Shown here: positions 8,249 to 16,367 of the stretch, one piece after another
Numbering within the stretch: position 1 is the first letter of the stretch
Layout of the letters: every line of letters begins with the position of its first letter
NCBI GenBank assembly: GCA_001595945.1
Contig: LSSI01000055.1
Span: 1 to 41,089 of the forward strand
Direction: 5' to 3'
DNA length: 41,089 bases
Source of the DNA: Thermoplasmatales archaeon SM1-50
GTDB taxonomy: Archaea > Thermoplasmatota > E2 > DHVEG-1
Translations under genes and position numbers: made by a program
Notes under the pieces: generated by a model
The model's database searches: none
Seen by the model: only the letters and a program-made list of their open reading frames with translations
Told to the model about the DNA's origin: nothing

Positions 8249-9439
8249 ATGAGAACCGGAAATTCAGTTCAAAAATCATTAGAATTTTTGAAAAACACGT
8301 TTCAAACCTATTATGCATCAAATAAAGTAAAACTTCCTGAACGTTTTGGACGTAGGGAGTTTGCCTTTGTCCTCTTTGGAGGGAAAGGCATGGTACGACA
8401 TCTTGGTTTTGATAAAAGCGAACTACTCCAGGAATTCCTCTCAGAACGAGGAGCGCAGCATGCATACTACTCATCTGCCTATTACCAATATCCAACTGCA
8501 CCTAAAATGGTTGAGAAAAATTGGTTAGGTGCAGAACTTATCTTTGATCTGGATTCTGATCATTTACCAAATGCAGAGCAGATGGGTTACGTCGAGTCTC
8601 TGTTAGCAGTAAAAAAAGAGTTTATTAAATTGATTGATGACTTTTTACTTGGTGATTTTGGGTTCAAAGAAAAATACATGGAACTGTATTTCAGCGGAGG
8701 AAGAGGGTATCATTGCCATGTGAAAGATCCAGCGATTCTTGATTTAGATAGTAACGAAAGGCGAGAGATTGTAGATTATATTACTGGACGCGATTTACAA
8801 GATTCTCTTATCTTCCATGAACAAGCAACCGGTAGAAAAAGATATGGCGGCCATTCTTTTACTAGCGGTAAAAGTTTAAAGATGCCGACTCCAGACCAAG
8901 ATGGATGGAAAGGGAGGATTAGCCGAGGAATTATAGATCTTGTTTATGAAATAAAAAAAAGTGATAACCCACAGAAGAGACTGGAAGAATATGGGGTAAG
9001 TGTACGTGATGCAGAACGACTCGTCGCAGAGCTTTCAGAGGAGCGGATGAGAAGGATACAGGATGGGATGCTTGACCAATCCAAGACAATCCGTAAGTTT
9101 TTCTTAAATAGTGCTTTGCGGAAAACTGCAGTGGCACTTACCGCTGGCGAAACCGATGAGCCAGTCACCTGCGATGTAAAAAGACTCATACGATTGCCGT
9201 CCTCGTTACATGGGAAAACAGGTTTAAAAGTAGTAAAAATTAATATTGATGAGTTAAAAGAGTTTAATCCTCTGAGAGACGCAGTTGTATTACCTGAAGA
9301 TCCTGTCCGTATTGCACTGCAAAAATCGGTAAATATACAGATGAATAATCAACATTTTCACTTAGAAAATAGTGATCAGGAGGTACCAAGCTATCTCGCA
9401 GTCTTTCTAATTGGACGAAAACAAGCAATTCTTCTATAG
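8249..9439 (+). CDS. priS: DNA primase small (catalytic) subunit
   Basis: 396 residues, normal for archaeal PriS. Together with PriL it makes primers for DNA replication. The catalytic acidic pair lies in ELIFDLDSDHL (Asp100 and Asp102). The nucleotide-binding SGGRGYH motif is at 149-155, and a second conserved block, HEQATGRKRYGG, follows. ATG at 8249 has no Shine-Dalgarno. A TATA-like CATATATT about 25 bases upstream suggests a leaderless transcript. Next to cdc6, so initiator and primase are made from one divergent promoter region. PriL is not in the window. Confidence 0.95.
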   Translation: MRTGNSVQKSLEFLKNTFQTYYASNKVKLPERFGRREFAFVLFGGKGMVRHLGFDKSELLQEFLSERGAQHAYYSSAYYQYPTAPKMVEKNWLGAELIFDLDSDHLPNAEQMGYVESLLAVKKEFIKLIDDFLLGDFGFKEKYMELYFSGGRGYHCHVKDPAILDLDSNERREIVDYITGRDLQDSLIFHEQATGRKRYGGHSFTSGKSLKMPTPDQDGWKGRISRGIIDLVYEIKKSDNPQKRLEEYGVSVRDAERLVAELSEERMRRIQDGMLDQSKTIRKFFLNSALRKTAVALTAGETDEPVTCDVKRLIRLPSSLHGKTGLKVVKINIDELKEFNPLRDAVVLPEDPVRIALQKSVNIQMNNQHFHLENSDQEVPSYLAVFLIGRKQAILL

Positions 9440-9534
9440 CCATTTTTTATGAAAAATCACTGTTAATCATAAGAAAAAAAATAAGGTTGTGTTTGTTGTT
9501 ATAATAGCTCTACAGAGGAAAAAAAATGGAAAAA

Positions 9535-11445
9535 TCAGACGAATCTAATGCTCTCTAGATTGAAGGGAGCTACAGTATTCATGTTCAATCGCTTATGGAT
9601 CGTAGATGAAAGGTCCACACATTTTGATTCTTCACCATGACCAAACACGACGCGTTCAGGACGAGGTGACATATTATTTATAAAACCGACAAGTTGCCGT
9701 CGGTCGCTATGCCCTGAGAAGCCATCACAGGTCTCTACATTCATCTCCACAGGTAAACTAACAATATTGCCTCCGACGTTCATAGGAACTTCCTTTGCTC
9801 CTCTCTGAATCCTTCTTCCAATGGTACCTTCCGCTTGATACCCAACGAACACCAAAGTGTTTTTACTGTCCCCAACCCAATTTTTAAAGTACTCCATGAC
9901 CGGACCACCGTTCATCATACCACTTGTGGCAAGAACGACACAGGGATCCTTGTCAGCAAGTATTTTCTCCCGCATTTCACCACTATCGACACGTTTGAAA
10001 ATCTCAGACAGCAAGGGGTTATCACCTTGCTGGAAGATCTGGGTCCGTAATTTGTTATTGAGATATTCCGGATATGCTGTGTGAATAGCTGTAGCCTCCC
10101 AGATCATTCCATCCAAATAGACAGGGACCTCAGGGATTTCTTTCATTTTGACAAGACTTTCTAGAACAATCATGACCTCTTGACTTCTTCCTACGGCAAA
10201 GACAGGAACAAGGACTTTCCCTTTCTTTTTCATCGACGTCCGAATGATATCTTTTAATCTATCCGTTGCCTCTTTCCTGCTTGGTTGAAAGTCGTCATGT
10301 CCTCCATAGGTTGATTCAATGACTAAAGTTTCAGCCCGAGGAAAATGGTTTATCGCTGGGTTAAACAGCCATGTGCGCTCAAATTTGATGTCCCCAGTAA
10401 ATGCAATGTTATACAATCCATCACCGATGTGAAAGTGACATATGGAAGATCCAAGAATATGACCTGCGTTATGAAACGTAAGTCGGATATCCGGGGTAAT
10501 ATCAGTGGTGTCTCCATACCCCATCACGATGCAATGTTTAATCACATTACGGATATTTTCTGAGGAGTAAGGAACCTTTTTTGCATCTGCAGCAGCGACT
10601 TTGATATAATCCATTTGTAATAACGTCATTAGGTCTCTTGTCGGTGGGGTACAATAGATAGGACCATCGTACCCATACTTATATAAGATAGGGACCAACC
10701 CGCAGTGGTCTAGATGTGCATGCGTGATGACGACTGCATCGATTTTCTCTAATGGGAGGACTTCAGGGAGATGAATATAGGGTGATCCATTGTTCTCTGA
10801 AGAAACGTCAATCCCGCAGTCAATCAACACCTTGCTGTCTTGGGTATGTAGCATAGCACAGGAACGACCGACCTCGCGGAATCCACCCAGGGCAATCACG
10901 CGGATGTATTTCTCACCGGTTGAAACGCCACGATGGATCTTCCGACCAATTTTTCGCAGAATATCTTTCCGCTCATCACTCATCGAACGGAGGTATCCCC
11001 GTATTTCCTGTACTGTTTTTGATTGAATCGGTGGAGCCCGAACGATGCTAGGAGCCCAGTTGATCTTCTTTCGTATCTCGTTTAGGAGTTGGCCTTCACG
11101 TCCGATAGCCGCTCCAGGTTTCAAAGCTTCGATAGTAACCTCACCGACATCAGGTTGGAAATAGATATTTGTTATTTCTGCTTCCTTAGGGATAATCTGT
11201 CGAATCTTTTTTTCTGCAATATCAATGTCGGTAAGAACAGACGGGTCAGGACGAACCACAATACGCTTCTGAAGCGTTTTTGCCATATTCTTTACCAAAT
11301 CCTTGTTTTTGGCAAATTTATCAGGCGTCTTGGTGTAAATAACAAGAAGTGCTCCTTCAAATTCAACTTCAGAGATATCAACACTTGCGGATATCGAACC
11401 TCGAATCTTGCCTCGAATTTCTGTTAGAACATCATCAACGGTCAT
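9535..11445 (-). CDS. fttA: KH-domain beta-CASP ribonuclease, transcription termination factor FttA (aCPSF1)
   Basis: 636 residues, the standard length of archaeal aCPSF1. N-terminal KH modules occupy about residues 1-150 (IGREGQLLNEI near 114). A metallo-beta-lactamase domain follows with HAHLDH at 242-247, then the beta-CASP insert and late histidine motifs (SGHSDR, FGHGEE). The family cuts nascent RNA 3' ends behind U-rich tracts and terminates transcription in archaea. Start ATG 11445 is preceded by GAAAGGTAG. It lies 84 bases downstream of psmB on the same strand and may be co-transcribed with it. Confidence 0.95.
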   Translation of the reverse strand: MTVDDVLTEIRGKIRGSISASVDISEVEFEGALLVIYTKTPDKFAKNKDLVKNMAKTLQKRIVVRPDPSVLTDIDIAEKKIRQIIPKEAEITNIYFQPDVGEVTIEALKPGAAIGREGQLLNEIRKKINWAPSIVRAPPIQSKTVQEIRGYLRSMSDERKDILRKIGRKIHRGVSTGEKYIRVIALGGFREVGRSCAMLHTQDSKVLIDCGIDVSSENNGSPYIHLPEVLPLEKIDAVVITHAHLDHCGLVPILYKYGYDGPIYCTPPTRDLMTLLQMDYIKVAAADAKKVPYSSENIRNVIKHCIVMGYGDTTDITPDIRLTFHNAGHILGSSICHFHIGDGLYNIAFTGDIKFERTWLFNPAINHFPRAETLVIESTYGGHDDFQPSRKEATDRLKDIIRTSMKKKGKVLVPVFAVGRSQEVMIVLESLVKMKEIPEVPVYLDGMIWEATAIHTAYPEYLNNKLRTQIFQQGDNPLLSEIFKRVDSGEMREKILADKDPCVVLATSGMMNGGPVMEYFKNWVGDSKNTLVFVGYQAEGTIGRRIQRGAKEVPMNVGGNIVSLPVEMNVETCDGFSGHSDRRQLVGFINNMSPRPERVVFGHGEESKCVDLSSTIHKRLNMNTVAPFNLESIRFV

Positions 11446-11529
11446 ATTCTACCTTTCTTTAAAGCTTGTAAAACGAACTTTGCATACGTATTATTTATCT
11501 TGTAAGTTTTCTCTGAGAATACGGATTAA

Positions 11530-12162
11530 CTACTTCCCCATCTTCTGCAATCGTTTTTTAATTTCATCTTCAGGTATCATCTTGAATTCTTTTTCAGTAA
11601 TCACCGCCACATCAGCTCCATTCCCAGAAGCTGAGTCTCGACTCATCGCAGCAGTAATTGCCCGTAACGCAAGGTCGATACCATCGTTTATCGTCATATC
11701 ATCTTTATATGAATCCTCAAGGACACCAAACACATAGGGTGACCCTGAGCCGCCAGCGGTGTATTTATCCGGAATGGAACCACCAGCTGCGTCTAATGAA
11801 TAGACATGTCCTCCTGTGGAATCCCATCCGCCGAGAATCAATTGGACATAGTATGGGTAGAATTTTCGAGAGTTTAAGATATTAGACATCAGTGTCGCAG
11901 CGCTTTGCACAGACATTTCCAAATCCCGTTTAAGGTAATAGAGTTTTGTTTCAGCACTCAGATATCGAGATAGAACCTGCAAATCACCAACAAGACCTGC
12001 AGTGGCAAGAGCAAGGTGGTTATCAATCTGGTATAATTTTCTTGTTGCTTTATGAGCAATGAGTGTGCCCATTGTTGCTCTTCGTTCTGTTGCGATAACA
12101 ACTCCATCTTTACATACCAAACCAAGTATCGTGGTACCAGTTTTCTTTAAATCTTCTGTCAT
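11530..12162 (-). CDS. psmB: 20S proteasome beta subunit
   Basis: 210 residues. The short propeptide MTEDLKKTG ends at the G/T autocleavage point, leaving Thr10 as the N-terminal nucleophile (TTILGLVCKDG). Catalytic partners are visible as the aspartate in KDGVVIATERR and the lysine in HKATRKLYQI. SGSGSPYVFG and the SRDSASGNGAD segment are also typical. Assembles with alpha rings (gene not in window) for ATP-dependent proteolysis with an unfoldase. GGAG lies eight bases before the ATG, and an AAGTATAAATAAAA promoter is at 12216-12226. Confidence 0.96.
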   Translation of the reverse strand: MTEDLKKTGTTILGLVCKDGVVIATERRATMGTLIAHKATRKLYQIDNHLALATAGLVGDLQVLSRYLSAETKLYYLKRDLEMSVQSAATLMSNILNSRKFYPYYVQLILGGWDSTGGHVYSLDAAGGSIPDKYTAGGSGSPYVFGVLEDSYKDDMTINDGIDLALRAITAAMSRDSASGNGADVAVITEKEFKMIPEDEIKKRLQKMGK

Positions 12163-12215
12163 AAATTACTCTCCAGTAAACACCAGAAAAATACTGAGTT
12201 ATGAATATCATATCT

Positions 12216-12226
12216 TTTATTTATAC
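12216..12226 (-). promoter_or_regulatory. TATA box of psmB
   Basis: The minus strand reads AAGTATAAATAAAA here, a good archaeal TATA box. It predicts a transcription start near 12193 and a leader of roughly 30 bases carrying the GGAG ribosome site before ATG 12162. Confidence 0.5.
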
Positions 12227-12279
12227 TTTTTGGGGGTGATTCAAGGAGAATCGCAAGATATAATCTCCTCGTTTAAGAT

Positions 12280-13479
12280 TTAAATTATTGATAATTCTTT
12301 ACCTAATTTCTCGAATTTATCAAGAGCGAAATCGAGATCATTCTTTGTAAGACCCGCGTTCATCATGGTTCGAATCCGGGCTTTATCCCGCGCGACCATG
12401 GGGAACACAATCGGTAATGCAAAAACACCTTCATCAAATAAACGGTTGCTGAGGTCTTTTGCCTTACTTGAATCTCCAACGATAACTGGGGTTATAGGTG
12501 TTTCACTTTCACCTGTGTTAAAGCCTAAGGAATTCAATTCGTTTTTGAAATATTTCGTATTATCCCAAAGACGTTTCACATGTTCAGATTCTGTCTCCAA
12601 GACGTCAATTGCAGCAAGTTGAGCACCAGAGACAGCGGGTGGATGTGAACCAGAAAGCAACCATGTCCGTGATTTATTGTATGCGAAGTTTATAAGGTCT
12701 TGACTGCCTGCAATAAGACCTCCAACCACACCAAAGGCTTTACTAAACGTCCCCATCTCAACATCGATTTTTCCCTCGATTCGGAAGTGTGAACCAATTC
12801 CACGTCCATCTTCCCCAATAACTCCTTCGCCATGAGCATCGTCGACATAGGTCATCGCGCCAAACTCATTGGCTAGTTTTACAATCTTATCCATTGGAGC
12901 GATGTCTCCATCCATACTAAATACACCATCAGTGATGATGAGGATACGACGATATTTTCTATCAGCATCCTTTAAGACTCGTTCGAGATCTCCCATGTCA
13001 CGATGTTTGAAAATTGCACGATCTGCTTTGGTAAGTCGGACACCATCAATAATGCTGCCGTGGTTTAGCTCATCGCTAATAACGATATCACCATCACCCA
13101 CAAGCTGGGGTATCAGACCAGAGTTTGCTGCAAAACCAGTTTGATAAATCAATGCGGATTCAGTCCGTTTAAATCGTGCTAATCGTTTTTCGACTTCCAT
13201 ATGAAGTTTCAGGGTTCCTGCGATCGCACGGACAGAACCAGACCCAGCACCGTACTTCTTTGCAGCTTCTATAGCTCCTTGAATGAGACGGGGATGGTTA
13301 CTAAGGTTAAGGTAGTTATTCGAACACATCATAATGACTTCTTTGCCGTTGACAATCGAATGAGGTTTTGATCCACTTTCAAGGACACGGATATTCCATT
13401 CAAAATGGTTTTTTACTAGCTCATCGTATTCGTTTTTTAAAAATTTATTTGCATTTCGTTTTGTAATTTGTGTCATCAT
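12280..13479 (-). CDS. kbl: Glycine C-acetyltransferase (2-amino-3-ketobutyrate CoA ligase)
   Basis: 399 residues, an alpha-oxoamine synthase of the PLP fold type I family. The family splits 2-amino-3-oxobutyrate plus CoA into glycine and acetyl-CoA, the second step of threonine breakdown. Visible motifs are CSNNYLNLSNHPRL, GSGSVRAIAGT, DELNHGSIIDG, DDAHGEGV, and GTFSKAFG with the PLP lysine at 247. BioF-like enzymes share this fold, so the exact substrate is inferred. No threonine dehydrogenase and no biotin genes are nearby. Two tandem ATG codons follow GGAGG: the second (13476) has better spacing than the first (13479). Confidence 0.85.
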   Translation of the reverse strand: MMTQITKRNANKFLKNEYDELVKNHFEWNIRVLESGSKPHSIVNGKEVIMMCSNNYLNLSNHPRLIQGAIEAAKKYGAGSGSVRAIAGTLKLHMEVEKRLARFKRTESALIYQTGFAANSGLIPQLVGDGDIVISDELNHGSIIDGVRLTKADRAIFKHRDMGDLERVLKDADRKYRRILIITDGVFSMDGDIAPMDKIVKLANEFGAMTYVDDAHGEGVIGEDGRGIGSHFRIEGKIDVEMGTFSKAFGVVGGLIAGSQDLINFAYNKSRTWLLSGSHPPAVSGAQLAAIDVLETESEHVKRLWDNTKYFKNELNSLGFNTGESETPITPVIVGDSSKAKDLSNRLFDEGVFALPIVFPMVARDKARIRTMMNAGLTKNDLDFALDKFEKLGKELSII

Positions 13480-13534
13480 ATGCCTCCAAAAATGACAATT
13501 ACCCTTAAGAGGGTCAGGAAATATGATTCATATA

Positions 13535-14677
13535 TTAAAAACTGTTGGTTTGTAGCCTCACCACCCGACTGAGACGATATCCGATAACCACCATAAAATA
13601 TCCTTGTTTAACAAAAAGACGATTGAGTTTCTTATCCCCGGTATCTACCCGTAAAAGAGGGGTATGTATGAGTTTTGATGGGGTTGCTACGACGATGAAG
13701 TTATCGATTCCTATTTTTTTTATCACTGTTGGACTAAGCTGAAGATTTCCACGACCAACAATAAACCCTTGTGCTCCTATTGGACTGAGGAGTATTTTTG
13801 CCTTTGGATATTTTTTTAAAAGAGCAAGAATTTGTTCTTCGTTTAAATCTCGTCCTACGAGCTGTTTTTGGTAAATGGCATCAATACCTAGAAGTGTATG
13901 CTCAATGTGCAGTTTTTTTGCGATGGAGTCTATAGTCCCCCCTGAGCAGAACAAAAATAACCAATCCTTGTATTTTTCTAACTCATCTTTGACGTGTTCT
14001 GCGAGTTCGTCTTTTACTTCCTCATCAGAGACTGATTCAAAACATGCTTTTCCCACCTGAATATAGGTTGGTTCGATGATTCCCCTCGCAACACCGAATA
14101 GTCTGACCTTCCATTCCCCTTTACGGTAGAGTTCTTCATCAAGATCCATGATTTCTACATCACCAATAGTAAGTCTTTTATTGATGAATTCTAAAAGCAT
14201 TTTTGCAGTGGCATATGTGTTAATGCCAAAGACACCAGAATGCATTTTGACGCCTGCCGGGATGCCAAGGAGTGGGAGTTTTTTATCAATAATAGTGTAG
14301 ATATCCCTAGCTGTTCCATCACCACCACAGAAGACTAGTAAATCAAGATGTTGATCAAGAAATCTTTTGCATGCGGTCTGTGTGTCATGAGCCGTTGTTG
14401 TATCCCCTGAAGGAGAATAGACTATCTGTATGTTCTTCATGCCAGCGGCTTCTAACACGGTACGGCCCATTACTCCACTGCATGTTACCCAAAGAAGATT
14501 ATTATGGTTCTTTGACAAGGTGGAAAATTCTCGAAACATTTCTTCCGCTTTCTGGCATGCTACAGGATGTGCTCCTAATTGAAGTGCTTTGTCAAGGACA
14601 CCATCCGTTCCTTTTAATCCAACTCGTCCGCCCATCCCAGCAATGGGATTTATTATGAAACCTATCTTTTCGCTCAT
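13535..14677 (-). CDS. ATP-NAD kinase-like protein (COG3199 family)
   Basis: 380 residues. The N-terminal half has the NAD/diacylglycerol kinase signature: NPIAGMGGRVG near the start, then FCGGDGTARDIY with GGDGT at 118-122. The roughly 130-residue C-terminal extension is typical of COG3199 proteins in archaea, which are longer than ordinary NadK. The probable role is phosphorylation of NAD to NADP or of a related substrate. This would suit the NADPH-using enzymes encoded further on, but the substrate is not proven. AGGAG lies a few bases before the ATG, and kbl follows after 55 bases on the same strand. Confidence 0.8.
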   Translation of the reverse strand: MSEKIGFIINPIAGMGGRVGLKGTDGVLDKALQLGAHPVACQKAEEMFREFSTLSKNHNNLLWVTCSGVMGRTVLEAAGMKNIQIVYSPSGDTTTAHDTQTACKRFLDQHLDLLVFCGGDGTARDIYTIIDKKLPLLGIPAGVKMHSGVFGINTYATAKMLLEFINKRLTIGDVEIMDLDEELYRKGEWKVRLFGVARGIIEPTYIQVGKACFESVSDEEVKDELAEHVKDELEKYKDWLFLFCSGGTIDSIAKKLHIEHTLLGIDAIYQKQLVGRDLNEEQILALLKKYPKAKILLSPIGAQGFIVGRGNLQLSPTVIKKIGIDNFIVVATPSKLIHTPLLRVDTGDKKLNRLFVKQGYFMVVIGYRLSRVVRLQTNSF

Positions 14678-14776
14678 TTCATCTCCTAATGAGGGCTCTC
14701 TATAAATAGAGGATTATAATAATTCATTGGTTGTAGTCGAATTACTTTTTTCATTTTGAGATTTTGTCACGATGTT

Positions 14777-14785
14777 TTTATATAA
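14777..14785 (+). promoter_or_regulatory. TATA box for the GC-rich RNA
   Basis: TTTATATAA on the plus strand, with its centre about 22-25 bases before 14804. A start at 14802-14806 coincides with the first base pairs of the structured RNA, as expected for a directly transcribed non-coding RNA. Confidence 0.55.
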
Positions 14786-14801
14786 TGGAAATGACAGAGT
14801 A

Positions 14802-14950
14802 GTAAGGTGGTGAGGAAGGGCGACGTTCGGTTGGGTCTTGTCTTCCCGATCTACGCTCTTGTCTTCCGATGACGCCTGGTGTTACATAGCTGCGTTGCGT
14901 CAGTGTGGCGCTTTGATATGTGCCTCCGCCCCCTCCTTCCTTACCTTTGT
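14802..14950 (+). ncRNA. GC-rich structured non-coding RNA of unknown family
   Basis: About 150 bases, clearly richer in GC than its surroundings and without a credible reading frame. The ends pair as GTAAGG/CCTTAC (14802-14807 with 14939-14944), GAGG/CCTC (14812-14815 with 14932-14935) and GGGCG/CGCCC (14818-14822 with 14927-14931). Inside are three hairpins: GGTTGGG/CCCGATC (14829-14851), TGACGC/GCGTCA (14870-14902) and GGCGC/GTGCC (14907-14924). TCTTGTCTTCC occurs twice, at 14836 and 14857. A TATA box fits a start at the base of the stem, and a T-rich tract follows at 14961-14980. It lacks the marks of tRNA, 5S, SRP and RNase P RNAs that I checked. Confidence 0.7.
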
Positions 14951-14960
14951 ATATTTTATG

Positions 14961-14980
14961 TCTCTTTTTTTATTTCTTTT
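14961..14980 (+). terminator. T-rich tract ending the GC-rich RNA
   Basis: A run of mostly T residues directly downstream of the basal stem, running into the tail of the convergent PIN gene. U-rich tracts are the usual archaeal termination signal. Confidence 0.45.
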
Positions 14981-15536
14981 GCATCCTGACTTGTACAATA
15001 TCCAGGTTAATTGTTCCTTTGAAATATGCTTTGGTAAATGTTTTTGAATCTATGCTGTACATTTGAGAATCACACATTATAAAGTATTCAGAACATGCAG
15101 CGTTTTTAACTTGAGAGATGACTTCCCTGGTTATTGCTGAAGTAAAATGAAAGTCTTCTGAGAGGAATAGGTCAACACCGTTTTTTAAGGTGGAAATGAG
15201 AATGTTGCAGTCATTTACTACATGATTCGCTGGAATCCCATGGTTTTGCATAGAGCGTATACATGCTTGTCCTAACGCGTCAGAAAGCAGGCGATTTTTA
15301 AAATCAATGATGGTTGCGTGTGCATGAATCCACCGTTTTATTGCTTTTTTGTACATCGATTCAGTGATGCGCCCCCAGATTTTTAGTTGTTCAAGTTCAG
15401 AGGCAACTGTAGTAGTAACAAAACAGGGAATATGATCATGTGCTAACACATCTATTATTTGATCGACCAAGGCAGTATCTTTTAGTAAGAATGATGTATC
15501 AAACGAGACGCTTCTTATCTGCAGGGTTCTGACCAT
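14970..15536 (-). CDS. PIN-domain ribonuclease-like protein
   Basis: About 188 residues. Four acidic positions of a PIN nuclease can be followed: SFDTSFLL (Asp), ASELEQL (Glu), VVNDCNILI (Asp) and FLSEDFHF (Asp). The family includes toxins, rRNA-maturation nucleases and RNA-quality-control enzymes. There is no small antitoxin gene beside it, so a housekeeping or orphan role is as likely as a toxin. ATG at 15536 is chosen; a GTG at 15548 is possible, and neither has a well-spaced ribosome site. It lies just downstream of tRNA-Arg on the same strand and converges with the GC-rich RNA. Confidence 0.8.
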   Translation of the reverse strand: MVRTLQIRSVSFDTSFLLKDTALVDQIIDVLAHDHIPCFVTTTVASELEQLKIWGRITESMYKKAIKRWIHAHATIIDFKNRLLSDALGQACIRSMQNHGIPANHVVNDCNILISTLKNGVDLFLSEDFHFTSAITREVISQVKNAACSEYFIMCDSQMYSIDSKTFTKAYFKGTINLDIVQVRMQKK

Positions 15537-15599
15537 TTTTCGTTTCACAGCCTTTGATTTTATTGTTTCAAATCATCTTTAATTTTTTGAATAATAAAG

Positions 15600-15673
15600 C
15601 GGACCTATGGGGATTCGAACCCCAGTATCCGGCTCCGAAGGCCGGAAGGATATCCAGACTACCTCATAGGCCC
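15600..15673 (-). tRNA. tRNA-Arg (anticodon UCG)
   Basis: On the minus strand the 7-bp acceptor stem GGGCCTA/TAGGTCC closes a full cloverleaf. The anticodon stem CCGGC/GCCGG bears the loop CTTCGGA, giving anticodon TCG, which reads CGA arginine codons. The T arm is TGGGG-TTCGAAT-CCCCA. The discriminator is G at 15600. The 3' CCA is not encoded and there is no intron. Confidence 0.95.
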
Positions 15674-15795
15674 ATTGTGATGAATGGAATTGTACATCTA
15701 CTATAAAACTTAGATTGTTAAGCTTGCATTTCATTGGTTCATATATTGCTACCTAAGTATTTGCTTAGAAGCATTATAGAGTTGATAAATCGAGT

Positions 15796-15933
15796 ATGAA
15801 GGAGTCTTGTGATACCTGTAAAATGAAGGAGTTTTGTAAGGTTCATCAGATCATGCCGATGCGTCGGTATGTTCGTAAGTGTGGGTTTGTTGAATGGTGT
15901 CCGTATTGGTGTGGTTTGTATAATGACTGTTAA
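15796..15933 (+). CDS. Cysteine-rich microprotein (45 residues, eight Cys)
   Basis: ATG to TAA gives 45 residues that include eight cysteines: MKESCDTCKMKEFC at the start, then RKCGF, VEWCPYWCG and a final NDC. A CxxC followed by spaced cysteines suggests a zinc- or iron-sulfur-binding knuckle. The density is far above chance for an AT-rich intergenic stretch. A TATA-like CATATATT lies about 50 bases upstream, and CTAAG/CTTAG form a small dyad just after it. No strong ribosome site is visible. The frame is closed upstream by TAG at 15766. Function unknown. Confidence 0.55.
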   Translation: MKESCDTCKMKEFCKVHQIMPMRRYVRKCGFVEWCPYWCGLYNDC

Positions 15934-16016
15934 GAACAATGTTGTAAACAATCAGCGATCAGATTCCACAGTATATATTTAAGATTCAGTAACAAAGATC
16001 GTTCTAAAACTCATAC

Positions 16017-16124
16017 ATGAGACAAAGGAGATACAATGTTTATAGGACTATGGAATATGAAAAAGATGTGTTAAAACTAATTTATGAGGTAAAAGAGGAA
16101 AAGAGTGGGGTCTGTATAGTCTGA
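16017..16124 (+). CDS. Possible 35-residue small protein
   Basis: ATG to TGA. The sequence begins MRQRRYNVYRTMEYEKDV and continues with a charged amphipathic helix. A good TATA box (GTATATATTTAAG, 15971-15983) lies about 40 bases before the ATG, giving a short leader. There is no Shine-Dalgarno for this start. A second ATG at 16036, in another frame, does follow GGAGATACA but encodes only 12 residues. Coding is uncertain; the transcript could instead be non-coding. Confidence 0.25.
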   Translation: MRQRRYNVYRTMEYEKDVLKLIYEVKEEKSGVCIV

Positions 16125-16367
16125 GTTTGGGAAAAATAGTTTGCGAAACATAGGTTAGACAAAGAATAGATAATATCTAAACAATATGGAAAAAAAGGGG
16201 AATCTTTTTATCTCGGAAGAAAATTTATGAAAAAAACCTGTAATACAGTTTGATTCTCCATAAAAGTTATATCTTTTATTTCTATAAAAACATATCTTCC
16301 AGTTAGAAAGCAGTGACACAGATTACAAAGACAAATAAATAAAAAAAGTAAACGTTAATTTCTTTAT
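16125..16367. other. AT-rich gap without a gene
   Basis: No credible ORF or strong structure is visible. Near its right end (16309-16328) it holds AAGCAGTGACACAGATTACA, which matches 18 of 20 bases of a motif at about 40236-40255. In both places the motif lies 3' of a small secreted-protein gene on the minus strand. Confidence 0.4.

Noticed and set aside
14851-14870. Resemblance of part of the GC-rich RNA to a sequencing-adapter end (CGCTCTT and CTTCCGAT)
   Set aside because: The match is broken by an insertion, and the stretch lies inside a long self-pairing element with its own promoter, so assembly contamination is unlikely.
14802-14950. SRP RNA, RNase P RNA or 5S rRNA as identity of the GC-rich RNA
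   Set aside because: It is too short for the first two, and I find no GAGGAAAGUC-type RNase P core, no SRP helix 8 signature and no 5S consensus.
14970-15536. Toxin-antitoxin system built on the PIN protein
   Set aside because: No small antitoxin-like gene is adjacent; the neighbours are a tRNA and a structured RNA.
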